Shown here one piece after another: positions 23,730-34,672 of a stretch of 64,000 bases of DNA. Within the stretch, counting starts at the first letter, position 1, and every line of letters starts with the position of its first letter. The stretch is from Basidiobolus meristosporus CBS 931.73 (Eukaryota > Basidiobolomycota > Basidiobolomycetes > Basidiobolales > Basidiobolaceae). Where the stretch lies: the NCBI GenBank assembly GCA_002104905.1, contig MCFE01000499.1:1-64000 (forward strand), in the 5' to 3' direction. The notes under the pieces are model-generated. The model worked only from the letters and a program-made list of their open reading frames with translations, did not search any database and was not told the origin of the DNA. The position numbers and the translations under genes are program-made.

Positions 23730-25012
23730 TAGGCTTATGAGTTTACTTGGGTGTTTGCTGCCTGTCTCATCTTCGCCTTTCCCGACGGTACCGGAATTGG
23801 CGCCAGCGATGTCGCAAACTCCTGCTCCACCTCAGTTTCTTCCAGGTCCACTACTCTTGCCCAGGCATGTGGTATTATGATATCCCAACCACCCATTACA
23901 TCGTAGGAGCAATCATGGGCCTGGGCATCTCTGCTTTTGGCGGTAGTTCGGTAGACTGGAGCTATAATGGAGTTGCCAAGACCATCACCTCCCGGTTCAT
24001 ATCCCCTGTCCGCGCGGGGATTATGGCTAGCATCATCTATCTAATCACAAAATACGGGGTCTTGAACCACGCCAATTCGTTTGAACGTGGCCTGATCGCC
24101 ATCCCGATTTATTTCGGTATTACCGCATCTATTGATGCTTTCTACATTATCTACAGAGGCTCGCCAGGACTCTAGTATTGTTCTGTTGGTTATTTATTCG
24201 CCCTTCGTTGGTACGCAAACTCGATAAAAACGAGGATCTTCTCTGGTGTCGCATCTTTGTGGCCTCGTTCATGGCCCCTCACCCAATGCTTCACGCATCT
24301 TCGGTGGAGGATGGGAAATAGGAAAAGAGTACTAATCATGAGCTAGCCTGCGAGGGAACGAACACCTCGAGTGGGGCTTTGGAACGCATCAAGGGTACCC
24401 TGCTGTATGGAATCGGTAAAGATGTTGTCAACTTCAAAGGGGAGAGGCTTCGGAGGATCCATGATGTAGCGGTTCGATACGAGGTCAAAACTGAGTACAT
24501 GTATAGCTTCCTCAAAGCGATTCCTGCCTCTTTGGCCTCATTTGCACACGGATCAAATGATGTTACTAATGCAGTGGGCCCTTTATCAACGTTATACCAC
24601 GTATGGACCACCGACACGGTGGACATCAGTGAAAAGACCCCAGTGCCTTTGTGGGTACTTGCAATGGGAGGTGTTGCAATCGATCTGGGCTTGATCACCT
24701 ATGGTTACAACATTATGCGCACCCTCGGCAATGAAATCACCTACCACTCCCCTGCACGTGGCTTTAGCATGGAGCTGGGGAGCTCGTCAACAGTGTTCAC
24801 GGCCTCTAAGATTGGTCTTCCCGTATCGAAAACACACTGCATTACCGGAGCTACTGCTGCAGCGGGACTTTACAATGGGAGTGTTAAATTGGCGCTTGGT
24901 TGCTTGGTGTTTCCTGTCTTGGGTTCTGACCCTTTCATGCGCCGGGCTTATTTCAGGCGTGTTGTTTTCATTTGTGGCATATGCGCCTAAACAGAGGCCA
25001 GCGATGGCATAG
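23730..25012 (+). pseudogene. Broken PHO4-family (PHO89-like) phosphate:cation permease
   Basis: Recognisable pieces of a PHO4/SLC20 sodium-phosphate symporter appear in order but in different frames. First is the N-terminal motif FAFPD..GIGASDVANS with STSVSSRS (about 23740-23870); it carries Ser where the family has the conserved Asn of GANDVANS. Next is TTHYIVGAIMGLGISAFGG up to a PIYFGITA segment (to 24175), then the loop LVRKLDKNEDLLW. The second repeat follows, SLASFAHGSNDVTNAVGP through LPVSKTHCITGAT (24379-24890), and finally NWRLVAWCFLSWVLTL..CAGLISG in another frame (to 25012). About 60-70 residues are missing between SVSSRS...QACG and TTHYIV, and a further frameshift lies near 24,885. 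The gene would normally give about 560-590 residues with some 12 membrane spans, so this is a decayed copy. Confidence 0.88.
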
Positions 25013-25221
25013 CGATCATCACTACAATAAACATGAGTTGCACTGGATGTTTCTGCAATGGGTATTGATGCAGATTATGGTGCGATGGATCAGGTAGATA
25101 TGGTGAAATGAATGGGGGTAGATTGATTTCTCAGATCAAGTCTTGGATTCTGAATAGCAGTAATTCATTCTGCATTGCGCAAGAAATTCATTGGACTCTA
25201 CACTGCTCAACTATGAAATGG

Positions 25222-25668
25222 TCACTCAGCTAACGCTTCTAGCATAGTAACACTTGGCGCATCCTGGAGCCTGGTCTTCCAGAATAGCGCTTTTCCAGGT
25301 TGGTGGGGAGGGTGCTCAGTTGAACTCGTACTACCGGATCTATCCTCCAGCCACAAAATCCAAGCGGAACCTCTGCACAACCAATGTCTTCCCCTCTCCA
25401 AACCCTCCATGGGCACGTCTGTAGAACGGGGGTTGCTGGGATCATGTAGAACAGCGGATTCTCCAGTAGAAAAGCCACAATATTTATAGAGGAATGCTAC
25501 AAGCACGCCGTAAAATCCAGCTACTAGGGCACCGCGGTACCCTATCAAACCAACGGATAGGCAGGAAAGCGTGGTAGGAAAGTACATTCTACACGCAGTC
25601 ATGAAACCTCCCATGAAAATGGCATCCAAAGCGGTCTTGATGACCAAATGTGTTTCAAATCTGTTCAT
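25222..25668 (-). CDS. Hypothetical protein with hydrophobic segments (148 aa)
   Basis: Minus-strand ORF from ATG at 25668. The N-terminal half is hydrophobic: ALDAIFMGGFMTACRMYF, TLSCLSVGLIGYRGALVAG and FYGVLVAFLYKYCGF could form two or three membrane helices. The C-terminal half is polar and Pro/Ser-rich, so the reading frame may stop being genuine beyond about residue 70, for instance through an unrecognised intron. No family is recognised. It may be a remnant like its permease neighbour. Confidence 0.3.
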   Translation of the reverse strand: MNRFETHLVIKTALDAIFMGGFMTACRMYFPTTLSCLSVGLIGYRGALVAGFYGVLVAFLYKYCGFSTGESAVLHDPSNPRSTDVPMEGLERGRHWLCRGSAWILWLEDRSGSTSSTEHPPHQPGKALFWKTRLQDAPSVTMLEALAE

Positions 25669-25756
25669 TCGAGCTTACTATACAGAACAAGTGTCTGACT
25701 GATATCTTTGGCATGCACAAGAGTCAACTTCATACATCAGCATGCGTCACAGCATT

Positions 25757-26030
25757 ATTGATTAGGGAATACTAGATCGCCACCTCCGATGCCAGGGTAC
25801 CCACCCATGCCTAAGATCCCATTCCCAACACCAGGTCTCCGTGCAGGCTCAGCGAAGACGCCGGCTTGGTGTGGCTAGAAATCACCAATTGAGCAGTAGG
25901 ACAAGATTATGATGGATCCAACCGACCTTCCATACGTGCTATCCCCGAGGACCCTTCGTGTGCCAACTGCTCTCCAAGCGTGAACTTGGCTGCTCAGGTG
26001 TGTGCTTGATTTGGATCAATGTGCCGCCCA
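25757..26030 (-). pseudogene. Fragment of an unidentified minus-strand gene
   Basis: Two short minus-strand stretches look coding. One, about 26030-25940, reads DLGGTLIQIKHTPEQPSSRL after a pyrimidine-rich cag acceptor. The other, about 25870-25758, reads VFAEPARRPGVGNGILGMGG and continues YPGIGGGDLVFPNQ before a stop. A ctag acceptor-like site sits just upstream of the second. No continuous spliced model could be built and the upstream DNA is AT-rich, so this may be a remnant. The Gly-rich tail faintly recalls the C-terminus of PI31-type proteasome regulators, too weakly to assign. Confidence 0.25.
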
Positions 26031-26349
26031 AATCCTGAAAGCAGCACGTTAGACTGATCTAATAAAATGTTTGGCTCATAGGTTGTGACCCACTGCACCC
26101 ACAATATATGTATTGCCATGTGGAATTATTTCTAGAAAGATTGCTTCCATTATAGATCAATAAGTTCTTAAAATAGCAGGGTCAGGTGATTCTCCGGTGG
26201 ATATGACGTTGCTGCTGAGTCAAATGGGTCCATGTAAATTTGATTGAATCTGGAACTCTACTCCGAAGCTATAAATTTCAAAGCCACCTGCCGTCCATCA
26301 AGCATTTATTGTCCCAGTATCTTCTCTGGCCCCTTACTATCCTTCTAAC

Positions 26350-26948
26350 ATGTTGAAAGTAGCGCGCAGTCTCCCGGAGTTTGAATGGGTATACGCTAGT
26401 GGAGGTAGCATCCCTCCAAATGCAGTCCAGGGTGGCTATGAGTCTGATGGAAGGCCTCTGTTCATCGCTCGTTATTTTCACAAGGACGGCCTTCATATCG
26501 GTAAGGCCGCCCCTCACTTGAAGGGCATCAACTTTGGTTATGATGGTAGGCTAGTGACTGGTTGTTATCGCAGCACAAACCCTGGCTAACGTACGTTGTA
26601 GGCAAAGAGCACTGCAAAAAGGAGTATTATGTCCTGTGTGGCCCAGCCAGCAAGCTTCACTGGGTTCAGTGTGAGGGACCCGTGAACCCCACCAATTGGG
26701 TACCTTTGGAAGCGGGTCGGGAGGCCGACGGAAAGGAGGTACGTTTGCCCAACCCAGCATAACCGTGGCCTCACTGTTCGCTAACCAACTCTTTTTGACG
26801 ACAGCTATTCATCGCCAAGATCAAATACGAAGGTGGCGAGCATATCGGAAAGGCCGGCGAGCATCTTCTCGGCATCTGTTTCCCATACGGTGGAAAGGAG
26901 CGGATAGAAGCATCCTATTACGTGCTTGCAATCCAACCCCCACAATAG
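26350..26948 (+). CDS. DM9-repeat (DUF3421) protein
   Basis: Three exons (26350-26545, 26602-26738, 26805-26948) joined by introns of 56 and 66 bp give 158 aa in one frame. Two DM9 repeats make up nearly the whole protein. Repeat 1 (about 8-72) has FEWVYASGGSIPPNAVQGG, PLFIARYFHKDGLHIGKAAP and a YDGG at the exon junction; repeat 2 (about 80-155) has LHWVQCEGPVNPTNWVPLE.G, LFIAKIKYEGGEHIGKAG and PYGGKE. Short DM9 proteins in animals bind mannose-type glycans and act in recognition; fungal ones are little studied. There is no signal peptide, so it is probably cytosolic. Exon boundaries fall inside each repeat. The start ATG is the only one in frame, and a TATA-like tataaat lies near 26270. Confidence 0.9.
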
Positions 26949-28017
26949 ATTGTACCTTCTCCCCCCAGCTTGTAACTAGTTGTATTTGAGTTTTTGTATT
27001 AGCGCTGGCCAAGAAAATTCCCCTGTCCCACGATTCGAGGAAACATGACGCACTCGAAGGTGCATCTGGTTCCGAATCCATCAAATGTCAAAATAAATCA
27101 TCTCTCCATTCACCAGTGATCCATCCACTCCTATCATGGGAATCCCAAACCAAGAAATCCCCCATCACCGCAGCCCGTAATGAACCATGGATCCATCGCC
27201 AAAAGCATCCATTGCCATTGTTGTCCATCTCCATCTCCAGCTTCAGTGCGCAGCGATGATCTGCCTGCGAATCGGTGGTTTTGATGCGTGGTGTGGAGAT
27301 AGACTATACATATCCAGAGAAGCATATCAGCAAACAGCGAACCTTCCAACTCGACGGGATCCCTCGGTGGTCAAAAAGGAAAATCAGGCTCTCGGCCATT
27401 TTAGGCGAATCCGGGCAATTCGGCTCAAGCTGCTCGGGACCGACGAGAAATCCCTGACGAGTCTTCTGGCCATCTGTGAGGCAGGGCAGAACCCTAATGT
27501 GAATTGTTCCACCATGTATCCGTATCTTATCACTGGCGCCATCATACATACAGAGCATCGCCTCCTTCTAAAGATGCCTCCGACCAACCATCTGCACGGA
27601 AAAGGGTTTTGGGCATGAATGGCGTTGGTGGTTTCTCCGCAAATCGCAGTCGATGTTACTCTGCTACGGGCTTTCATTCTCGGCCAAGCCTATCGTCAAC
27701 GTCATGTCCATGTTCGCAATGATTTTATTAATAACCAATAACCTAGGGTAAGTTATACAACTACGACATCTGATCAAAAACGAAATCATATTCACGAAGT
27801 GGGAAGTGCATGCTGCTCACAGTCAAGTGGGTGGAGGTCAGCACAAAACGTCATGTTTGTTGGATGTGAGGGAGCTTCTTGGTCTATAACACCTCCTTGT
27901 TTGGCTTTGTGGAATAAGGATATTTTTTAGATGATAGATTGGATCTATTTTGTCGGGCTCGAACCAAGAATAATCCAGTTTTATGATTGAGTGGTATATC
28001 CGCCAGGCCTTCCCGGG
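26949..28017. other. Intergenic; one unassigned ORF
   Basis: A 143-codon plus frame at 27187-27618 and an overlapping 97-codon minus frame at 27384-27677 compete. Neither has a recognisable domain, so I call no gene. The rest is the 3' flank of the Mbp1-like gene. Confidence 0.35.
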
Positions 28018-30506
28018 TCATGGCGATGGTGAGTGAGTTCGCTTGTCGCCGACGAATCCTTCCTTCCTGACATCCGCCATAAACCGCCCGATCATCTGTA
28101 GGTCTACTTCCTGGTCGCTTTCGATGGCCTTGATGAGTGATCCAAGCAATGTGTCGACTTCGGTGACAGGGACACCGCAACAAGCAGCGATCAACTTTTT
28201 GCATTGTTGCTCTTTCTCCGTGGATCGATGCCGCATCTCGTCTACCTCGTGTCTCAGCTCGGCGTCATTCTTGGCGTAGGCCGCGAGTCGAGAACGGAGA
28301 TGGCCGATCTCTCGTTCAAGTTGCTGCTCATAGCTGAGTCCACTCTCTGCCTGGTGAATACGGTCGCGAACATTGCTTGGTGTCTCCGGGGTCCGAGGGA
28401 AGTTGAATTGTGCAGGGACGGGTTCGATCTTTGGTTTGAGCTCGTTGATGTTGGCGAGTTGCTTTTTCAGTGGCTGGATTCTCTCTGCCTCTTTGTGGAT
28501 GGCCTTTTCCAGATAGGTCATTTTGGACTGGGTTTCCTCGAACTCCTGTACCTGGTGCTGTAGTTGGTCGATCTTTTTCCTGGCCTCGCTCAACTCCTTG
28601 GTTGCGGTCTGGAGTTGCTTTTTCGCATCAATCAGCTCCTGCTTTTTCGAGTTGATCTCGGTTGTGAACGCCGTCTCCAGCTCGGTAACCATTTTCTGCA
28701 CCACTAAGGGAGAACTTCGTGTTAGCTGTAGGCAACATACAAGCGCCACCGAAATCTACCAACCATTCACTAGCTCAGAGCCTGGTCTTGAAGGAGTAAA
28801 CACATCTAAGGCGTTGTTAGATGTTGACTGTTGCATGATCCCAGAGTGATCGCCCTAATAAAAACATTATTCAAGCCATTTAGACTGTGCAACGAACTGG
28901 CGAGTCTGATGGTGGTTACCTGAGCGGTGTCAAGGATTCCGAAGTCCCGCGGCTTAACTCCAGCACGGTTGGGAATATCTGGACTAGCCCCAGCCTTTAG
29001 CAGCTGCCTAATGAGACTCTGGGTGCCCAGCCGGGCGGCGATGTTAAGAGGGGTATCACCTTTCCGGTCTTGAACATCGATGAGATTCGCAACCTGAAGC
29101 TTGTTCTTCGCCATCCATTCGAGTAGCGTTTCCATGTAGTACTTGGTTGCTTCAACTCGTCCTTTGATCGAGGCGGTCAGAGCGATATGGTGAAAAACGG
29201 TGCGATGCTTGTGATCTACCAAGGCGAAGGTGTCCTTAAAGTAGCGTAGGAGCTCAGGGAACGTCTGCCGATCGTAATTGTTAGTCACCAGCACCGCCCT
29301 AATCAGTCCCGTCTCTCCAGAGTGGTTGGTGCGCAATGGGTTGGCACCCATTTGGAAGAGCCGTTCAAGAATCGGGATTTGTCCGAGCGCCGCCGCCCAA
29401 TGAAGAGCTGAATGTCCATGCTCATCAATCACCATATCAACATCGAAGTTGGGAGGCGGGGAAGCGTCCGTTAGAATGGATGGTAACTCCAATGCGTTGC
29501 CGCCCATGAACACCCCCATCAACGCCTTACGATACCGCTCTGCATCACTGTTGTAGTTAGTGTCAATGCCATGAATACCAGCGTCGGGAAGAGAGGAGGA
29601 TGGAATGTCATCGACGGTTGGGGAGTTTACCAAAGGAGAACCAACATTTGATACATATTTGTGTCGTTTCTTAGGGAGATCGTGATTTCTGATGTTTGAT
29701 GGGGTTGATAATGGCGAATCCTCCAGTGGTTGGAGGGAGGGAAGCGGGGACGGAGTGGGGGAGATGCGGCTGACGGAACGGGAGCTGGACTGCGCTCTCG
29801 AGCGCTTGATAACGGGGCTTGGTGTTGGTGGAATCGGGGAATTCCTTTTCTTCTTCTGCACATTACCAATATTCCCCATAGTTGCTTTATTCGCTGCTAA
29901 AGCCTGCTCCCTTGCTTGTTCCTTGGTAGGGGTTCGGTCTTTGGAGCCGTTTGCGGTGGGGTTGTAATATAACAGTGGATGAAGCAGTGGCTCAACCTCA
30001 TATTGCTCAGCCAACTCTAGACCACGCTCAAAAGGGATCCTGGAGGAGAAGAACAAGAAACGATTTTAACAAAGAATAGGAAGATTGAAGAAAGGGGCAG
30101 AAGATTTTCTCGATAAACAAGCCAGACAATGTAAAGAGAGAGTGGTGACAGCGAGAAACTCCCGTGGGGTCAAGGGGATTCTCTCCTCGACCTGAAAGCA
30201 AAGGTGCATCTATCCAGAGTGCTAACCCACACAACCACAAATAAGTGCGAAAACCGCTTTGTATGCTTACCAAGTTCCTTGATATTTACCATATCCACCT
30301 TGAACTTTCTCGTGTTCCCCATTCAGCACTTCGCGTTCGAGGATTTTCGTTCGCTTCCCTTTGTCGATGCCGGCAACCTTCAGGATTTGGGTGGCGTTCA
30401 GATAGGAATCGCTGCGACGGCGCATAACTGCTATGCCGCGGCAAATCATTTCATAGACCGATACTCCGGAATAAACTGCGGAGTAAATGTTGGAGGAGGT
30501 GGACAT
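28018..30506 (-). CDS. mbp1: Mbp1-type APSES transcription factor (MBF DNA-binding subunit)
   Basis: Four exons (30506-30271, 30039-28920, 28854-28764, 28703-28018) join in frame to 710 aa; introns are 231, 65 and 60 bp. Residues about 15-100 form the APSES/KilA-N domain: [57 protein letters not shown], then [10 protein letters not shown] across the first intron. A basic Ser/Pro-rich linker follows (with KKKRN, PKKRHK). Ankyrin repeats then begin at [16 protein letters not shown] and include [16 protein letters not shown] and [11 protein letters not shown]. The C-terminal exon is a long coiled coil (about residues 490-640). This order is that of Mbp1/Swi4/Res factors, which bind MCB/SCB boxes and drive G1/S transcription with a Swi6/Cdc10 partner. 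The symbol follows architecture; Mbp1 versus Swi4/Res identity is not settled. Confidence 0.95.
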
Positions 30507-33168
30507 TGTTCCACGAAATACTCTTTATATATATGGTATGCTTGTGCCAGTGTGTTCTATATGTTTATTGGTTTTGTTGGAGGCAAAACTGAGAAGATGA
30601 AGGAGAAGAAAACGTAGCGGGGGAGGTCAAGAGGAAAGACCAGGTATAGGGTTCGAAAAATATCCGGAAACCCCGTGAGGTGAACAGAAAAAGATAAAAA
30701 AATCGGGAACAAAATACCAATGCACCAGGAAACTAGAGTAGCCAGCTCGCATCAAATAAAGCAGGGACTAGGCGCGTTGTCTGGGGGGATCGATAGGAGG
30801 ATGGGTCATCATCGTCAAACAATTCTTCGATTTCTTGTTTATCCAAGTTTAGCACACCACATCATCTAAGCTGCCAAATAGCACACATTGCAAGAAAGCT
30901 GATCAAAATCCACGAAGGCGATGTTAAGTGGTGCGCAATTGGGGACTAAACCATCGGGCTCCAGTTGCCCATGACATTCCTGGAAGCACAGATGGATCCG
31001 GGGCTGGATATTTTTTTCATCTTTCGTGGTGGCTCCTGGTGGGATTGAGCCACACCTGATCCCATTCCTTCATACTTGCATTGTAAACAATGTCAAAAAG
31101 AGTATCTGCAACGGAGCGGGCCAATTGGGGCCCTTGGAGCGGTGGGATCAGTGGGCGTGCTGGGCTGCCTGATTGGCTGCGGCTGGCAACGGCTGATCGG
31201 AATGGAAAAATGCGCAGCTCGTGACTGTTCTTTCTGGATGTGCTACATGCTAATGTTGGTGGTTGATACACACACGCATCCAGAAACATGATGTATGCTA
31301 AGCAGGTGAGTGTTGTCATGGATGACCACGTCGCAATGGATCATGTGTGGATGCGACCCCATTGAGACTGGATTGATGCTGTCTCAAGGGTGGATATTGC
31401 CAACTGCACCTACCGCGCTCTTCGGATCCAATCTATATATGAACGATCGACTGAGGAACTAATGAACTGCAGGGACTGGGATCTGATGGGCATCCTCCCA
31501 TCGGCAGCGGTGCTTCATCGACGTCGCGGGACATCGCCTTTCGATGTTGCCATATGGAATTCCCCTCACGTATCGTCGCTACACCAAACCGCCTTTGTCT
31601 GCACACTTATGGGGTGTGAATTCGATGATCTATTGCTGGTGCGATTTGTGTGGGAATTGGTGAGGATTCAATCGAGGGGTCAATTTTTCGGTGCAGATGT
31701 CGATGTTTTTGGCCGGTCGAAGGTTCTAGAACGTGAGTTAACAATCAAAGTCTCTACACTATTGCGGGATGCTGGTCGTTTCACGCGCATGGCAAACGTG
31801 AGGATGGGCCTTTACCTTTGAGTCGACTGGCAGACCTATGACCACTTCAGCTGTGGGTTATGTTTCATATCCGTGGCATTTTTATATGGGCTAACCCCCC
31901 TTGTCTAGCACATGACATTGAGGCTTGGTTCTATGCCTAGAATTCCAATTGCTATCGACGTACTCTGATGCTTTTTTTCAAGTTCATGGGACATCTGATC
32001 ACTAGGGGGAGCACAGAAGGTGCCATGCTCTGTGTATTTTTATTTTCAATAAGAAATTGGGGAGGACTGGCATGTGAAACTACAACAATTAACATCTCTT
32101 GGATACGTGGATATTTCCTTAAACTTGATTGTTGAATCAGTATACTCTTACTTCACTATATAAGGAGGTGTGCACTACAGCAGAGGCTTGAATTGGTACG
32201 CCAGTCAGCCACCTACCCTGTGCTTTGCGCCCTCAATTCGCTTGATGAGGTATGGCTGGTAGATGGAACTATTCCTCCAAAATACATTGATGCCTCATCA
32301 GATAGAGTTACGTCCTCATGGCATTCATACTGCTTCAAGTACTTGCACACGCAACCTTTCAGTAGGGCATTAGAGAAGCACAGTATTTTTGGTACTGCTG
32401 GTTACTTGACTGAAGACTAGTGCACCAACATACAACGGTGCTATGAGTCCAAACACAACCCATATTGGATGATATGAGCGAAGCAAGTGGAAATGGAAGC
32501 TTGAAAATATCAGGGAATTGGTAACAAGCCTGGTGTTCGCTTCATGACTCGTTGAGTGAGAATGAAGTGTATATTTTCGGCACAGCCTTGTCGAACTCGG
32601 CATAAAATTAGTAGCATAAGACCAGGGATGAAGAGCGAGGCTTTTGAGCCCCTTCGAGAATTGCTACGCAACATTACCAAATTTCCCTGGAATAAGCCAC
32701 AAATTTCTAATCGATCTCAAATATTCTGGCCAGGCCGGAAATAAGGATGCACGATTAATTAGGTGCAATACCAAACATTTGCAACAGCTAGTGATATGCA
32801 CTACCAATGCCGGCTTCCCTTACAAATCAATGCCATAAGCTAACCAACTTCCCTGCTGCCTGCTTAGACCCATTTCTATGGCATGCGAATACTACCATCA
32901 CACACGAAGATATCAGAGATTGTGTAAAAACAACCTTAATTTTGTACCTTTATATTTAAAATCATCAGTTCTAAACACCCAGCATGGAGGTGATGTCAAA
33001 GTGGTAACAAGAAAACGTAGTACGTGCAACCTGATTCATAATGAACAGAATGTAACTGAATGTGAGGAGTAAGCATTTGCCATGGCATACCGCAGCCTCT
33101 ATCCCTCCAAAAATCTGCTACTTCGGACTGCCATCTATTGGCCGTAAGGAATACATAGTATATCAAGT
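30507..33168. other. Intergenic; no supportable gene except a possible DM9 remnant
   Basis: A TATA-rich run (30525-30534) lies just upstream of the Mbp1-like ATG. Frames such as 31390-31821 plus start without ATG and show no domain. See the separate entry for 32193-32420. Confidence 0.4.
32193..32420 (+). pseudogene. Possible DM9-repeat remnant
   Basis: The frame contains LDEVWLVDGTIPPKYIDASSDR, which resembles the start of a DM9 repeat as seen in the gene at 26350 (FEWVYASGGSIPPNAVQGG). The rest of the repeat is not recognisable. A TATA-like ctatataagg lies about 40 bases upstream. The similarity is short and could be chance. Confidence 0.2.
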
Positions 33169-34629
33169 TCAACCGCGACTGGCAAACATCACTCCAGTCC
33201 CTTCTATGCACGAAGCAATCTTGCGAATAGCATTGGCTATGGCTGCTGTACGGTAATCAATGTTGCCAAATTCATTGGCAGTCACCCGGGTCTCTTCACA
33301 AGCCTTGATCATAGTATCTTCCAGTCCGGAGTATACCAACTCATGCTCCTCAGCCCCATGGATCACAACCTGGCGCTCAGACTCACTAAGCTTTCTACCT
33401 GCCTCCGCTTCAACCAAATCAAGCAATTGCTGCTTACCCTGCTCTTCCCATTTCCTGTTCATGCGCCCAAAGCGAACATGAGAGATATTCTTCAACCACT
33501 CGAAGTATGATACACACACTCCCCCAGCGTTCGCCAGCAAATCGGGAACCACCACAACTCCCTTTTGGACAAGGATCTCATGAGCAGCTGGGGTAATAGG
33601 CCCGTTGGCCCCTTCATTGATGACCTTGGCCTTGATATTGTGGACATTCTTCAATCCGATTTGACGTTCAAGGGCGGATGGTATCAGGATATCGCACTCA
33701 ACCTCCAGTGCCTTGGTTGAGCCTGCCATCACTTCCGCATGTGGATAACCCTCGAGAGTTCCATGCTCAGCTTTGTACTCGCCCAATTTCTCGATGTCAA
33801 GGCCATCCACATTGTAAACACAGAACTTACTATCAGCCACTGCAACAACCTTGGCCCCATTGGCGATGAAGAACCTGGCAGCATAGAGCGCAACATTCCC
33901 GAAACCCTGAAGGGAAACCGTTTTTTCTGCGATCTCTCCGGTAAGTCCAGTAACCCGCTGCACCTCCTCAAATTTAAGGAACTCCCTTGTACTGTAGTAC
34001 ACTCCAAGCCCAGTGGCTTCAGTGCGGCCACGAACACCTCCTTGGTTGATAGGCTTGCCAGTGATGCAACCAACGCTGTTGATGTCGGTGGGATTTAATT
34101 GACGGTAGGTATCCATTATCCAGGTCATTTCTCTACCGCCAGTATTCACATCAGGCGCGGGAACATCCACGCCAGGTCCGAGGAAGTTCTTTTGGCATAA
34201 TTCCAAAGCGAAACGGCGGGTGATGCGCTCCAACTCTCCAACAGTGTAGTTTCTTGGGTTAATGGCGACACCACCCTTGGCTCCTCCAAATGGTACGTCC
34301 ACTACTGCACATTTGTAAGTCATCAAGGATGCCAGGGCTTCCACCTCCTGCATGTCAACCTCCTGAGCGTACCGGATTCCTCCCTTGACAGGAAGCTTGT
34401 GGCGAGAATGCTCGGCACGGTATCCACGAACGATCTCGGTTTCCCCATTCTCTCTCTCAATGGGGAATGTGACACTTAGGATGGCGTCTACTCCCCTGAT
34501 GGTGTTCAATACGGATTTCTTGACTCCACTTGCCTTCGCCGCGATATCGAAGAACTCCTCAACACACTGAAGGAAGTTTGGCTCGTGCGCCTCACAGGCC
34601 ACATTCTCGTTTCCGTGATACTTCGACAT
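33169..34629 (-). CDS. Glutamate dehydrogenase, hexameric ~50 kDa class (animal GLUD1-like)
   Basis: Single-exon, 486 aa. It interconverts glutamate with 2-oxoglutarate and ammonium. The substrate domain has KLPVKGGIRYAQEV, EALASLMTYKCAVVDVPFGG with the catalytic Lys region, PGVDVPAPDVNTG and MDTYRQLNP. The dinucleotide domain has LQGFGNVALYAARFF. VINEGANGP and PDLLANAGGVCVSYFEW complete the family. Length and the MTYKCAVVDVPFGGAKGG form match animal, protist and bacterial GDHs, and not the NADP-GDH typical of fungi or the ~115 kDa Gdh2 class. The start MSKYHGNENVACEAHEPNF lacks an amphipathic presequence, and a TATA box lies only ~40 bp upstream, so a hidden N-terminal exon is unlikely; a cytosolic location is inferred. 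It is probably catabolic, but the cofactor cannot be read from sequence. Confidence 0.95.
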   Translation of the reverse strand: MSKYHGNENVACEAHEPNFLQCVEEFFDIAAKASGVKKSVLNTIRGVDAILSVTFPIERENGETEIVRGYRAEHSRHKLPVKGGIRYAQEVDMQEVEALASLMTYKCAVVDVPFGGAKGGVAINPRNYTVGELERITRRFALELCQKNFLGPGVDVPAPDVNTGGREMTWIMDTYRQLNPTDINSVGCITGKPINQGGVRGRTEATGLGVYYSTREFLKFEEVQRVTGLTGEIAEKTVSLQGFGNVALYAARFFIANGAKVVAVADSKFCVYNVDGLDIEKLGEYKAEHGTLEGYPHAEVMAGSTKALEVECDILIPSALERQIGLKNVHNIKAKVINEGANGPITPAAHEILVQKGVVVVPDLLANAGGVCVSYFEWLKNISHVRFGRMNRKWEEQGKQQLLDLVEAEAGRKLSESERQVVIHGAEEHELVYSGLEDTMIKACEETRVTANEFGNIDYRTAAIANAIRKIASCIEGTGVMFASRG

Positions 34630-34664
34630 CCTAGATTCTGACTAATGGTAAGTGACTCGGGAAG

Positions 34665-34672
34665 TATTTATA
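34665..34672 (-). promoter_or_regulatory. TATA box of the glutamate dehydrogenase gene
   Basis: The minus strand reads TATAAATA about 36-43 bp upstream of the ATG at 34629, implying a very short leader. Confidence 0.6.

Noticed and set aside
25757-25870. Assignment of the Gly-rich minus-strand tail to the PI31/Fub1 proteasome inhibitor family
   Set aside because: Only a short compositionally biased stretch resembles it; the globular domain is not found.
27187-27618. 143-codon plus-strand ORF as a gene
   Set aside because: No domain or splice support, and an equally long frame overlaps on the other strand.
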